A stretch of DNA of 64,000 nucleotides from Herminiimonas arsenicoxydans (GCA_000026125.1 CU207211.1:3286001-3350000); one strand, 5' to 3'; counted from the stretch's first letter, positions 17,121 through 26,180 are shown. Translations and numbers: made by a program. The notes: generated by a model not told the origin, from the sequence alone.

Positions 17121-18131
17121 ATGGCCTTGGTTACGATAGATGAATTAACGTCCCTTACCATGCTCGCACTTGAGAAAGCCGGTGCCAGCCTGTCAGCCGC
17201 CAAAGCTGCAGCACGCGCGCTGGTAGCGGCAGATGCACAGGGATTGGCCTCGCATGGCGTGTCGCGCGTGCCACAGTACACAACGTTTTTACGCAATGGT
17301 CGCAGCTCCACCACGGCGATACCCAAGATCGTGCACTCCAAGGGCGGCGCGTGTCTGATCGATGCGCAATCCGGCATGGCGTACGAAGCATGTGCACTGG
17401 CGATCCAGACTGCGACTGCACGCGCACGTGAGTTCGGCATCAGTTGCGTCGGCGTCACCAACAGCAATCACTTCGGTGCCGCTGCCGTACATCTGGAACC
17501 ATTGGGTCGCGCCGGTCTGGTCGGACTGGCATTCAGCAATTCACCTGCAGCCATGCCTGCGTGGGGTGGCAAGACACCTTTATTCGGCACCAATCCCATC
17601 GCCGCAATTTTTCCGCGCCGCGATGCCGAACCGCTGGTTATCGATCTTGCCTTGAGCGAAGCAGCCCGCGGCAAGATCATGCTGGCCGCAAAAGACGGCA
17701 AACCGATTCCGCTCGGCTGGGCAGTCGACAAGGATGGCAAGCCAACCACCGATGCCAAGGCGGCGCTGGCCGGCAGCATGTTGCCGGTGGGTGGCGTAAA
17801 AGGCGCGATGATTGCGCTGACGGTGGAACTGTTGGCGATAGCCTTGACGGGTTCAGCTTTCGGTTTCGAAGCCGATTCGTTTTTCTCCGACGAGGGCAAT
17901 CAACCGCGTCTGGGTCAGTTATTCCTGGCCATCGATCCGGGTGCATTGGCCGGTTCCGATGTCTATTTCAGTCGCATCGAAACCTTGCTGGGCATGATGC
18001 TGCAGGATGATGGCGTACGCCTGCCGGGAGAACGCCGTCACGGCCTCGCCGTCAAAGCAGCACAACACGGCATTGAAATTCCGGATGCCTTGCATGCGCA
18101 GATAGTCGCGCTGGCAGGCCGCCTGTCATGA
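17121..18131 (+). CDS. comC: (R)-sulfolactate dehydrogenase ComC-type (malate/L-lactate dehydrogenase 2 family)
   Basis: 336 residues from ATG 17121, with GGAG just before it. Ldh2/MDH2 family: conserved DAQGLASHGVSR, the GVTNSNHFGAA motif with the catalytic histidine, and the nucleotide-binding FGTNPIAAIFPR region. ComC reduces 3-sulfopyruvate to (R)-sulfolactate with NADPH, so with SlcC it turns (S)- into (R)-sulfolactate, the SuyAB substrate. The order slcC-comC in one operon with suyAB matches known sulfolactate degradation modules. It overlaps soeA by ATGA. A related malate or ureidoglycolate dehydrogenase is possible from sequence alone. Confidence 0.83.
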   Translation: MALVTIDELTSLTMLALEKAGASLSAAKAAARALVAADAQGLASHGVSRVPQYTTFLRNGRSSTTAIPKIVHSKGGACLIDAQSGMAYEACALAIQTATARAREFGISCVGVTNSNHFGAAAVHLEPLGRAGLVGLAFSNSPAAMPAWGGKTPLFGTNPIAAIFPRRDAEPLVIDLALSEAARGKIMLAAKDGKPIPLGWAVDKDGKPTTDAKAALAGSMLPVGGVKGAMIALTVELLAIALTGSAFGFEADSFFSDEGNQPRLGQLFLAIDPGALAGSDVYFSRIETLLGMMLQDDGVRLPGERRHGLAVKAAQHGIEIPDALHAQIVALAGRLS

Positions 18132-21016
18132 CAAGCCCCGACCAGACAGGCACGACTGAAGTCAAATGTACGACCTGTTATATGTGCGCATGCCGCTGCG
18201 GCGTGCGCGTCCATCTGCGCGATGGCGAAGTCCGCTATATCGATGGCAATCCCGATCACCCCTTGAATCAGGGTGTGATCTGCGCCAAGGGCGCTTCCGG
18301 CGCGATGAAACAATATTCACCGGCGCGCCTGACCAAACCCTTGTTGCGCAAACCCGGTGCGGAACGCGGCGCAGCCGAGTTCACCGAAATTTCATGGGAA
18401 GAAGCCTTCGCGCTGCTGACTGAGCGACTGGCGAAAATCCGTTCCACCGACCCACGCAAATTTGCGCTCTTCACCGGGCGCGACCAGATGCAGGCCTTGA
18501 CCGGCCTGTTTGCGCGACAATTCGGCACACCCAATTACGCAGCGCACGGCGGCTTCTGTTCGGTCAACATGGCCGCCGGCATGATCTACACCATCGGCGG
18601 CTCGTTCTGGGAATTCGGCGGCCCCGATCTCGACCGCGCCAAGCTCTTCATCATGCTCGGCACTGCGGAAGACCATCACTCCAACCCGATGAAAATCGCC
18701 TTGTCGAAGTTCAAGCGCAACGGCGGCAAATTCATTTCGATCAATCCTATCCGCACCGGCTATTCCGCGATTGCCGATGAATGGGTGCCGATCAAGCCAG
18801 GCACCGATGGCGCATTGCTGCTGGCGCTGATCCACGAAATCATTGCGCTCGGCCTGTACGATCGAGAATTCCTGGTGCGCTATACGAATGCCGGCCAACT
18901 CATCAATCAGGATGCGCAAAGCGACGACTTCGGCCTGTTTGTCGAAGATGAGACAACAGAAGTCGTCAACCCGATGTTCCCGCAAAACAAACTGTGGTGG
19001 GATCGCCTGACAAAAGAACCGGTACCGACACACACCGACGGTGCCGATCCGTACCTGTTCGGTACCTTCACGCTACCGGACGGTACGGCAGTGGCACCCG
19101 CCTTCGAACTACTCAAGGAACGCGTCAAACGCTACACGCCCGAATGGGCGGCCGGCGTAACCGGCATCTCGGCCGCATGCATACGCCGTCTGGCCAATGA
19201 AATGGGCGTGATCGCACGCGACCAAAAGATAGAGTTGCAAATCCCGTGGACCGACAGCTGGGGCCGCGAACACAAGACGGTAACCGGCAATCCGGTTGCT
19301 TTCCATGCGATGCGTGGATTGGCCGCACATTCCAACGGTTTTCAGACCACGCGCGCGCTGGCAATTCTGATGTCGCTGCTGGGCACCATCGACAGGCCGG
19401 GCGGCTTCCGTCACAAAGCGCCCTTCCCGCGCGCCATTCCGCCTAGCGCCAAACCGCCGAACAGTCCGGCCGCAGTCCAGCCGGATACGCCATTGAGTGG
19501 CTTGCCTTTGGGCTGGCCGGGCGACCCCAACGATCTGTTCGTCGACGATGCCGGCGAGCCGGTACGCATAGACAAAGGCTTTTCGTGGGAACATCCGCTC
19601 TCGGTACATGGCCTGATGCACAACGTCATCACCAATGCCTGGCGCGGCGATCCGTATCCCATCGATACGCTGCTGATCTTCATGGCCAATATGGCGTGGA
19701 ACTCCAGCATGAACACCAGCGAAGTGCGTCAGATGTTGAACGACAAGGACGACAAGGGCGAATACAAGATTCCATTTCTGGTAGTGTGCGATGCCTTCCA
19801 GTCGGAGACTACTGCGTTCGCTGATCTGATACTGCCGGATACGACTTATCTGGAACGGCATGACGTCATGTCTATGCTGGACCGGCCGATTTCGGAATTT
19901 GATGGTCCGGTCGATGCCGTGCGTATTCCGGTGCTGCCGCCGACCGGCGACTGCAAGCCCTTCCAGGAAGTACTGATCGAACTGGGTGGACGACTCAAGC
20001 TGCCCGCATTTACCAAACCGGATGGCAGCCGCAAGTTCCGCGATTACCCCGACTTCATCGTCAACTATGAAACCGAACCAGGTTCCGGCATAGGTTTCCT
20101 CGCAGGCTGGCGTGGCCTCGGCGGTGAGAAATCGATGAAGGGCGAACCCAATCCCAAGCAGTGGGAGATGTATGCCAAGAACGGTTGCGTGTTCCACCAC
20201 AAGATGCCGCCGTCCTACAGCTATATGCGCAACTGGAACAAAGGCTATATGGAGTGGGCGCAACGCATGCGCATCCGCCGCTTTGCCGATCCTATCCTGA
20301 TTCATATCTATTCAGATGTGATGCAGAAATTCCGCCTCGCCGCGCAAGGCAAGCGCCCCGGCAAGCAGCCGCCGGAACGCCTGCGCGCGCGCATAGCAAC
20401 CTACTTCGATCCGCTGCCGTTTTACTACGAACCACTGGAAGTCCAAAGCGGCGATACCGCCAAATATCCGCTCAACGCCGTGACGCAAAGACCGATGGCG
20501 ATGTATCACTCGTGGGATTCGCAGAATGCGTGGCTGCGCCAGATTCATACGCACAACTATTTGTTCGTCAATCCATTGCTGGCGCAAACCAGCGGCATCG
20601 CTGACGGTGGCTGGATGTGGGTCGAATCGATGTGGGGCAAGGTGCGTTGCATGTGTCGCTACAGCGAAGCGGTAGAACCCGGCACGGTCTGGACCTGGAA
20701 TGCCATCGGCAAAGCAGCGGGCGCCTGGCATCTCGAAAGCGGCGCCAACGAATCGCAAAAAGGCTTCCTGCTGAATCATCTGATTTCAGAAGAATTACCG
20801 GCTGCAGCCGATGGCACTCGCCTGTCGAATTCCGATCCGGTTACCGGACAAGCCGGCTGGTATGACGTGCGGGTACGTATCTATCCCGCCGGTGCAGATG
20901 AACCGAAACAGACCTGGCCGCAATTCGCCACCATGCCGGCGCTGCCGGGCACCAGCACCATCAAGAAAGTCTGGATGGCCTACAAAGCCGGTAGCGGCCG
21001 GGGAGAAAACAAATGA
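18128..21016 (+). CDS. soeA: Cytoplasmic sulfite:quinone oxidoreductase, molybdopterin subunit SoeA
   Basis: 962 residues. It is a DMSO-reductase-family molybdopterin enzyme: N-terminal 4Fe-4S cysteines (C14, C17, C20, C24 and a later one in GVICAKG), then the molybdenum-binding region with C144 in HGGFCSVN as the probable metal ligand. There is no twin-arginine signal, so it acts in the cytoplasm. SoeA is the catalytic subunit that oxidises sulfite to sulfate. It fits here because SuyAB releases sulfite inside the cell. It overlaps comC and soeB by ATGA. Other members of the family (tetrathionate, polysulfide or arsenate enzymes) were considered; they usually have a Tat signal and different neighbours. 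Confidence 0.88.
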   Translation: MTSPDQTGTTEVKCTTCYMCACRCGVRVHLRDGEVRYIDGNPDHPLNQGVICAKGASGAMKQYSPARLTKPLLRKPGAERGAAEFTEISWEEAFALLTERLAKIRSTDPRKFALFTGRDQMQALTGLFARQFGTPNYAAHGGFCSVNMAAGMIYTIGGSFWEFGGPDLDRAKLFIMLGTAEDHHSNPMKIALSKFKRNGGKFISINPIRTGYSAIADEWVPIKPGTDGALLLALIHEIIALGLYDREFLVRYTNAGQLINQDAQSDDFGLFVEDETTEVVNPMFPQNKLWWDRLTKEPVPTHTDGADPYLFGTFTLPDGTAVAPAFELLKERVKRYTPEWAAGVTGISAACIRRLANEMGVIARDQKIELQIPWTDSWGREHKTVTGNPVAFHAMRGLAAHSNGFQTTRALAILMSLLGTIDRPGGFRHKAPFPRAIPPSAKPPNSPAAVQPDTPLSGLPLGWPGDPNDLFVDDAGEPVRIDKGFSWEHPLSVHGLMHNVITNAWRGDPYPIDTLLIFMANMAWNSSMNTSEVRQMLNDKDDKGEYKIPFLVVCDAFQSETTAFADLILPDTTYLERHDVMSMLDRPISEFDGPVDAVRIPVLPPTGDCKPFQEVLIELGGRLKLPAFTKPDGSRKFRDYPDFIVNYETEPGSGIGFLAGWRGLGGEKSMKGEPNPKQWEMYAKNGCVFHHKMPPSYSYMRNWNKGYMEWAQRMRIRRFADPILIHIYSDVMQKFRLAAQGKRPGKQPPERLRARIATYFDPLPFYYEPLEVQSGDTAKYPLNAVTQRPMAMYHSWDSQNAWLRQIHTHNYLFVNPLLAQTSGIADGGWMWVESMWGKVRCMCRYSEAVEPGTVWTWNAIGKAAGAWHLESGANESQKGFLLNHLISEELPAAADGTRLSNSDPVTGQAGWYDVRVRIYPAGADEPKQTWPQFATMPALPGTSTIKKVWMAYKAGSGRGENK

Positions 21017-21744
21017 CGCAAATGGCGCTGGTGATAGACCTCAACGTTTGCGTAGGCTGCCAGGCTTGCGTAACCAGTTGCAAATCGTGGAATACCTCGG
21101 GCATCGCCGGCACGCTGGCCGATGACCGCCCGTATGGCGAAAATCCGACCGGCACCTTCTTCAATCGCGTGCAGACTTACGAGGTGGGACGCTTTCCGGC
21201 GACCGACACCGTGCACTTTCCCAAATCGTGTCTGCATTGCGAAGAGCCGCCGTGCGTGCCGGTATGTCCGACCGGTGCCAGCTACAAACGCGAAAGTGAT
21301 GGCCTCGTACTGGTCGATTACGACAAGTGCATCGGTTGCAATTACTGCGCGTGGGCTTGTCCATATGGCGCACGTGAACTGGATGAACACCGCCAGGAAA
21401 TGAGCAAGTGCACGCTATGCGCCGATCGCATCGACAACCCATCCCTGCCGCCGCAGGATCGCCAGCCGGCATGCGTGATGGCCTGCCCTACCAGTGCGCG
21501 CCTGTTCGGCGACATCCATGATCCAGAATCCATCGTCTCTGTTGCCATCCGCGAACAAGGCGGTTACCAACTGATGCCGGAATGGGGCACCAAGCCATCC
21601 AACCATTATCTGCCGCGCCGCAAAGTCGAAATCAAATTGCACGAAGACCAGCTGGAGCGGATCGAAAATCCCTTGCACATCGATGGCAAGCTGCCCAAAC
21701 CGGGCTTGTATGAACCGTCGCTGGATGACGTCGCCTCCTGGTAA
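21013..21744 (+). CDS. soeB: Sulfite:quinone oxidoreductase iron-sulfur subunit SoeB
   Basis: 243 residues with four cysteine clusters typical of DmsB/NrfC-type electron-transfer subunits: CVGCQACVTSC near the start, CLHCEEPPCVPVCPTGA, CIGCNYCAWACPYGA, and CTLCADRI with a later CVMACPT. It takes electrons from SoeA and passes them to the membrane subunit SoeC. It has no signal peptide, which agrees with a cytoplasmic enzyme. It overlaps soeA by four bases. Confidence 0.9.
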   Translation: MTQMALVIDLNVCVGCQACVTSCKSWNTSGIAGTLADDRPYGENPTGTFFNRVQTYEVGRFPATDTVHFPKSCLHCEEPPCVPVCPTGASYKRESDGLVLVDYDKCIGCNYCAWACPYGARELDEHRQEMSKCTLCADRIDNPSLPPQDRQPACVMACPTSARLFGDIHDPESIVSVAIREQGGYQLMPEWGTKPSNHYLPRRKVEIKLHEDQLERIENPLHIDGKLPKPGLYEPSLDDVASW

Positions 21745-21789
21745 ACGTCACCAGTAAACGCTATCAATCGACAGACAGGATAGGTCTCC

Positions 21790-22734
21790 ATGAATCCCGC
21801 TTTTTCGGTAATTTTTCTGACCACGCTGATCGGCGTCGGGCAAGGCTTGTTCATCGCGCTGTATGCCGCGCACTTGCTGGCCTTGCTCGGCCTCATCGCA
21901 CCATCCGACAGCTACCAGTTTCATACGCTGGGTAGTGCATTGTCCCTGGCGTTCCTGGGCTGCGGTTTATTCGCCTCGTTTTTCCATCTCGGCCATCCGG
22001 AACGCGCCTGGCGCGCAGCGACGATGTGGCGCACATCGTGGCTATCACGTGAAGTCATTGCCTTGCCATTTTTCATGCTGGCCGTGTTTGCGTATGGCGC
22101 GGCACATTTTTTCGGATGGCAATCGGCGGCGACCATCATCGGCGGCATCGCGCTGATCCTGTGCATCACGCTATTCGTCTGTACCGGGATGATCTACGGC
22201 TGCATCAAGTTTTTGCAGGAGTGGGCCACACCGCTGACCATCGTCAACTACACACTACTAGGCTGCGCCTCCGGCTTTACACTGGCAACTGCCTTCAGCC
22301 TGCCCACCGCTCCAGCGCTCGTCACCATCTTTGGCGTCACGGCTATCGTATTGACGCTGGCGTCCTTGATGACACGTCTTGCATCGCTCGCCCGCAACGC
22401 CCGCCTGAAACCGCGCTCGACGCTGCAAACCGCCACCGGCATCCGGCATCCGCATATCTTGCAAAAGGCACAGGGAGCTATGGGCGGTTCATTCAACACG
22501 CGGCATTATTTCCATGGGAAAAGCCCGCTGTTCTTCCGCTCCATCAAATGGATTTTCCTGCTGCTGGTATTTCCACTACCCCTGCTGCTGTTAGGTAACG
22601 GGCTGCTTCATGCATCCCTGCTCTTGCTGGGTACGGCCTTCGTGGTGCAATACGCCGGCCTCATCGCGGAGCGCTGGTTCTTTTTTGCACAGGCCAATCA
22701 TCCGCAAAATCTGTACTACCAGCAGATATCCTGA
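21790..22734 (+). CDS. soeC: Sulfite:quinone oxidoreductase membrane anchor SoeC (DmsC type)
   Basis: 314 residues with about eight membrane segments, of the DmsC family (early LFIALYAAHLLALLG, then FHLGHPERAWRAA, a family hallmark). It anchors SoeAB to the inside of the membrane and reduces quinone. The start ATG 21790 follows a 45-bp gap after soeB. Six bases separate its stop from the SulP gene, so they are probably co-transcribed. Confidence 0.88.
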   Translation: MNPAFSVIFLTTLIGVGQGLFIALYAAHLLALLGLIAPSDSYQFHTLGSALSLAFLGCGLFASFFHLGHPERAWRAATMWRTSWLSREVIALPFFMLAVFAYGAAHFFGWQSAATIIGGIALILCITLFVCTGMIYGCIKFLQEWATPLTIVNYTLLGCASGFTLATAFSLPTAPALVTIFGVTAIVLTLASLMTRLASLARNARLKPRSTLQTATGIRHPHILQKAQGAMGGSFNTRHYFHGKSPLFFRSIKWIFLLLVFPLPLLLLGNGLLHASLLLLGTAFVVQYAGLIAERWFFFAQANHPQNLYYQQIS

Positions 22735-22740
22735 GCTGCC

Positions 22741-24432
22741 ATGCGCGTCGACTTCAGACGACTGCTTCCATTTTTGCACTGGCCGCGCCCGAGTGCAGAC
22801 TCATTGCGGCGCGATATATGGGCCGGCCTCAGCGTCGGCCTGGTACTGATTCCGCAAGCACTGGCCTATGCCACGCTAGCCGGCATGCCGCCGCAAACCG
22901 GCCTGTATGCAGCCTTGCTGCCCAGCGTCATCGGCATCCTGTGGGGCTCGTCGGCATTGCTGGCGGTTGGTCCGGTGGCGCTGACCAGCATCCTCACGTT
23001 TGGCTCGCTATCGCCTATGGCTGCAGCGGGCAGCGCCGATTGGGTCGCACTGGCAATCTGGCTGTCAGTCTATGCGGGCGCAATCCAGTTTCTGCTTGGC
23101 GCTTGCAAGATGGGCAAGATCACTTATCTGGTGTCGCAACCGGTAGTGATGGGCTTTATCAATGCCGCCGCCGTCATCATCGTACTATCGCAACTGCCTG
23201 GCCTGTTGGGACTGGATCTGCACGCCGGCAGCGCGATGACGCAAGTCGGCAATCTGCTGGCGGGCGCGCCGGCGATGCTGTTGACGACCGCCTTCGGACT
23301 CGGCGCCTTGTTTTTATTACTGGCCTTGAAACGCTATGCACCCCATGTTCCCGGCATGCTGATAGTGACTGTATTGGGTATCGCCGCCAGTTGGGCCATC
23401 GATTATGCAGGCCATGGCGGCGCCATCGTTGGTACCTTGCCAGTCGGATTGCCGCCCTTATCCTTACCGCCTGCCATCAGCTGGGGGGCACATCAGGCGC
23501 TGTGGCCGGCTGCCACTATCCTGGCCATCATCAGTTTCACCGAAGCGATGTCCAGCTGCCGTGTCTTGGCCCGCAAAACCAATGAACGCTGGGATGAAAA
23601 TCAGGAGTTGATCGGCCAGGGCCTGGCCAAGATCACCAGCGGTTTCAGTGGTGCGTTCCCGGTCAGTGGATCATTCTCGCGTTCCGCCCTGAACATTTAT
23701 GCCGGTGCCACCAGCGCCTGGGCATCGCTGATTGCAGCCGCTTGCGTATTGTTGAGCCTGTATTTCCTCACCACGCCGATAGCCTATCTGCCGTATTCGG
23801 TATTGGCAGCAATGATTATGGTGCCGGTATTCAGGCTGCTGGATTTCCGTGCTTTCCCGCGCCTGCTCCGCATTTCGCGCGACGATGGGCTGGTGGCGAT
23901 CGTGACCTTCGGCGTCACGCTATGGTGTACGCCCAGCCTGCACTATGGCGTGTTCGCCGGCGTCGGCATCACCATGGTGTCTTTCCTGTATCGACATACC
24001 CATCCGCGCGTCATCGAAGTAGGCGTGCACAAGGACGGCACGCTACGCGACCGCAAGCGCTTCCATCTGCCGCCACTCGCACCGGACATACTGGCAGTCA
24101 GAATGGACTCGACCTTGAATTTTCTGACCGCTGCCACGCTGGAGCGCTTCATCACCGAATATCGCGGCCGCGACAAGGGCATCCGACGTGTACTGCTATG
24201 CGCCAGCGGCATCAACGACATCGACGCCAGTGGCATCGAGACGCTGGAATCCCTGCGACAAAGCCTGAGGGCGGAAGGTCTGGAACTGTACTTCACCGCA
24301 GTGAAAAAACAGGTATGGGATGTACTGGAGCGCGCCGGCTTGATTGCAGCGATGGGCCCGGATCACATGTTTCAAACGGATAGAGAAGCAATAGCCGTAT
24401 TGCATGCCGATGCAGCAAACACAATGAACTGA
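22741..24432 (+). CDS. SulP-family anion transporter with STAS domain
   Basis: 563 residues. There are 10-12 membrane segments with the SulP start (DIWAGLSVGLVLIPQALAYATLAGMPPQTGLYA) and the conserved FSGAFPVSGSFSRSALN stretch, then a C-terminal STAS domain (about residues 440-555, with SGINDIDASGIETLESL). SulP proteins transport sulfate, bicarbonate or related anions. It is the last gene of the sulfonate operon directly after the sulfite oxidase, so handling of the sulfate made by SoeABC is a reasonable guess; direction and substrate are not visible. Confidence 0.88.
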   Translation: MRVDFRRLLPFLHWPRPSADSLRRDIWAGLSVGLVLIPQALAYATLAGMPPQTGLYAALLPSVIGILWGSSALLAVGPVALTSILTFGSLSPMAAAGSADWVALAIWLSVYAGAIQFLLGACKMGKITYLVSQPVVMGFINAAAVIIVLSQLPGLLGLDLHAGSAMTQVGNLLAGAPAMLLTTAFGLGALFLLLALKRYAPHVPGMLIVTVLGIAASWAIDYAGHGGAIVGTLPVGLPPLSLPPAISWGAHQALWPAATILAIISFTEAMSSCRVLARKTNERWDENQELIGQGLAKITSGFSGAFPVSGSFSRSALNIYAGATSAWASLIAAACVLLSLYFLTTPIAYLPYSVLAAMIMVPVFRLLDFRAFPRLLRISRDDGLVAIVTFGVTLWCTPSLHYGVFAGVGITMVSFLYRHTHPRVIEVGVHKDGTLRDRKRFHLPPLAPDILAVRMDSTLNFLTAATLERFITEYRGRDKGIRRVLLCASGINDIDASGIETLESLRQSLRAEGLELYFTAVKKQVWDVLERAGLIAAMGPDHMFQTDREAIAVLHADAANTMN

Positions 24433-24536
24433 CCGGCATCACCTGGAGTATTGCTGCCGACCGTTTTGAATGCGCAATTTCACACGTTGGCGACCTGCAC
24501 TTCGGAATAAAACGATTTCAAACAGCCCACACTTTG

Positions 24537-24577
24537 TTGATGCAAGTCAAAAACCCTCGCCTGTAAAGACCTAAGAT
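24537..24577 (+). promoter_or_regulatory. FNR/Anr-type site and -10 box ahead of the universal stress gene
   Basis: TTGATGCAAGTCAA (24537-24550) matches the FNR palindrome TTGAT-N4-ATCAA in 9 of 10 positions. A -10 box TAAGAT lies at 24572-24577, which puts the site centre about 41 bases before the expected start of transcription, the usual place for class II activation by FNR. The rest of 24433-24629 has no gene. Confidence 0.7.
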
Positions 24578-24629
24578 ATACGCAATGTATTATTTAAATG
24601 CCGTATTAATTCTTAATCTGGAGATTGTC

Positions 24630-25037
24630 ATGTTCAAAAAAATTATGCTGCCTAGCGATGGTTCCGATTTATCCAACAAAGCAATAGAAAAGACCGTGCA
24701 ATTTGCAAAAGAAAATGGCAGTACGGTAGTAGGTTTGTCAGTTGAACAGATCTACCCCTACTTTCCTTACGCCAATTTGCCGGGGGCTGAAGAACGCGCG
24801 GCACAGAATGCAAAGAAAGTCGCCGACATCGCTGGCAAGGCAGGCGTCCCTTTTGAAACGCACGCCGTAAAAGGAAAGAGTCCGCATGAAGAAATCCTCA
24901 AGGCAGCCGAGCTTTTCAATTGCGACTCTGTTTTCATGTCGTCGCACGGCGAAAAAGGTCTCGACCGGCTGCTGCTAGGCAGCGTGACGCAAAAAGTACT
25001 TCTCCACAGCCCCTTGCCTGTTGTGGTTCTCAAATAA
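24630..25037 (+). CDS. Universal stress protein (UspA family)
   Basis: 135 residues. ATG 24630 is preceded by a GGAG ribosome site. The single Usp domain starts MFKKIMLPSDGSDLSNKA and has the ATP-binding pattern near the end (SSHGEKGLDRLLLGSVTQKVLLHS, the GxxG-x9-GS motif). Such proteins help survival under energy or redox stress. An FNR-type promoter site lies upstream, so it is probably induced when oxygen is low. It stands alone after the sulfonate operon. Confidence 0.92.
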   Translation: MFKKIMLPSDGSDLSNKAIEKTVQFAKENGSTVVGLSVEQIYPYFPYANLPGAEERAAQNAKKVADIAGKAGVPFETHAVKGKSPHEEILKAAELFNCDSVFMSSHGEKGLDRLLLGSVTQKVLLHSPLPVVVLK

Positions 25038-25066
25038 AAACCATCTTCTGGCGCGCTCAACCGGGT

Positions 25067-25103
25067 GAGAAGTACAAACCGGATGCCTATCCGAATACTT
25101 CTC
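25067..25103 (+). other. Imperfect hairpin downstream of the universal stress gene
   Basis: GAGAAGTA (25067-25074) pairs with TACTTCTC (25096-25103), and inside it GGAT (25081-25084) pairs with ATCC (25089-25092). No T-run follows. It could be a 3' end or processing structure. The rest of 25038-25307 shows nothing else. Confidence 0.4.
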
Positions 25104-25307
25104 ATCGCATGCTCCCGCTCCGCAAAAATTTGGCAAACGAGAGCATGTCATTCCTGACACCGGCCAGAATATGGCTGAAGCAATCCGGTCGCAACGAAGG
25201 TGATTTTATGTGCCGGGTTTTGCAAAAATGGAGGTCGTACGCGCAGAAAATACGGGTAGGCGGCGACGCCATAAATTTGCGCAAGCAATTGATTTAATTG
25301 AAATACA

Positions 25308-25383
25308 TGGTGCGGCTGGCTGGAATCGAACCAGCGACCCTTGGCTTCGGAGGCCAATACTCTATCCACTGAGCTACAGCCGC
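25308..25383 (-). tRNA. tRNA-Arg (anticodon CCG)
   Basis: Read on the minus strand, the acceptor arm GCGGCTG/CAGCCGC closes the cloverleaf. The anticodon stem TTGGC/GCCAA encloses the loop CTCCGAA (anticodon CCG), the T-arm is GCTGG/CCAGC with TTCGATT, and the discriminator A is followed by an encoded CCA. It reads codon CGG. Confidence 0.95.
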
Positions 25384-25586
25384 ATGAGGGAGAACCCCGG
25401 AGGGGTTTTGCAGGATACCGTTTTTCCGGCTTTCCGTCCACGTAAAGCGACGCTTTTCCGTTCCCTATCATTTACTTTACGTCTATAATCAAGGGTTTGG
25501 CGAGGCATGAGCTGCAAACATGCTCTGCGCAGCACACATGCCCGCATGCGCTGGCTAACGATTTCAAAAAATGTATTGAGGGAATA

Positions 25587-26132
25587 ATGAGCGACGCACA
25601 CCACGAAGAATCCGCGATCAAGACGCCTAAGCAACTCATCATGGCCATTTTGGCCGGCTTTCTGGTCCCCATCATTTGTATCGTATTACTGGTGCTTTAC
25701 GTCACAAATGACAAAACCATAGGTGCAGGTTCAGAAGGTCTGGCGCCGGAAGCGGTCAGCGCACGCATCAAGCCGGTTGCTGACGAAGGCTTCACCCTGA
25801 AAGACGTGAACGCACCGAAAGTACTGAAAACCGGTGAAGAAGTCTACAAAATGGCTTGCGCCGCCTGCCACGCCACCGGCGCAGCAGGAGCACCGAAATT
25901 CGGCGATGCCGGCGCATGGGGCCCGCGTATTGCACAAGGTTATGAAACCCTGGTCAAACACGCAATTCAAGGTATTCGTGCAATGCCGGCCAAAGGCGGC
26001 AACCCGGATCTGGACGATGTTGAGGTGGAACGCGTGGTCGTCTTGCTGGCCAATAGTGCCGGCGGCAAGTTTGCCGAACCGAAAGTACCTGCGCCTGCCG
26101 CAGCACCGGCAGCTGATGCCGCTGCAAAATAA
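25587..26132 (+). CDS. Membrane-anchored c5-type cytochrome c
   Basis: 181 residues from ATG 25587 with a good upstream GAGGGA. There is one N-terminal membrane anchor (about residues 18-40), a periplasmic linker, then a single haem-c site CAACH (MACAACHATGAAGAPKFGD) with the distal methionine in IRAMPAKGG, and an Ala/Pro-rich tail. This is the class-5 cytochrome pattern of beta- and gammaproteobacteria, where such proteins carry electrons to terminal oxidases. It ends at a strong terminator and seems monocistronic. The frame is open 90 bp further up, but those residues are not conserved in type. Confidence 0.9.
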   Translation: MSDAHHEESAIKTPKQLIMAILAGFLVPIICIVLLVLYVTNDKTIGAGSEGLAPEAVSARIKPVADEGFTLKDVNAPKVLKTGEEVYKMACAACHATGAAGAPKFGDAGAWGPRIAQGYETLVKHAIQGIRAMPAKGGNPDLDDVEVERVVVLLANSAGGKFAEPKVPAPAAAPAADAAAK

Positions 26133-26150
26133 GATACTGATGCAGTAAAT

Positions 26151-26180
26151 AAAAAAGCCGACTTCAAGTCGGCTTTTTTA
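26151..26180 (+). terminator. Rho-independent terminator after the cytochrome c5 gene
   Basis: Stem GCCGACT/AGTCGGC (26157-26163 with 26167-26173) with a 3-nt loop and a T-run; it is preceded by an A-run, so it may be bidirectional. Confidence 0.88.
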
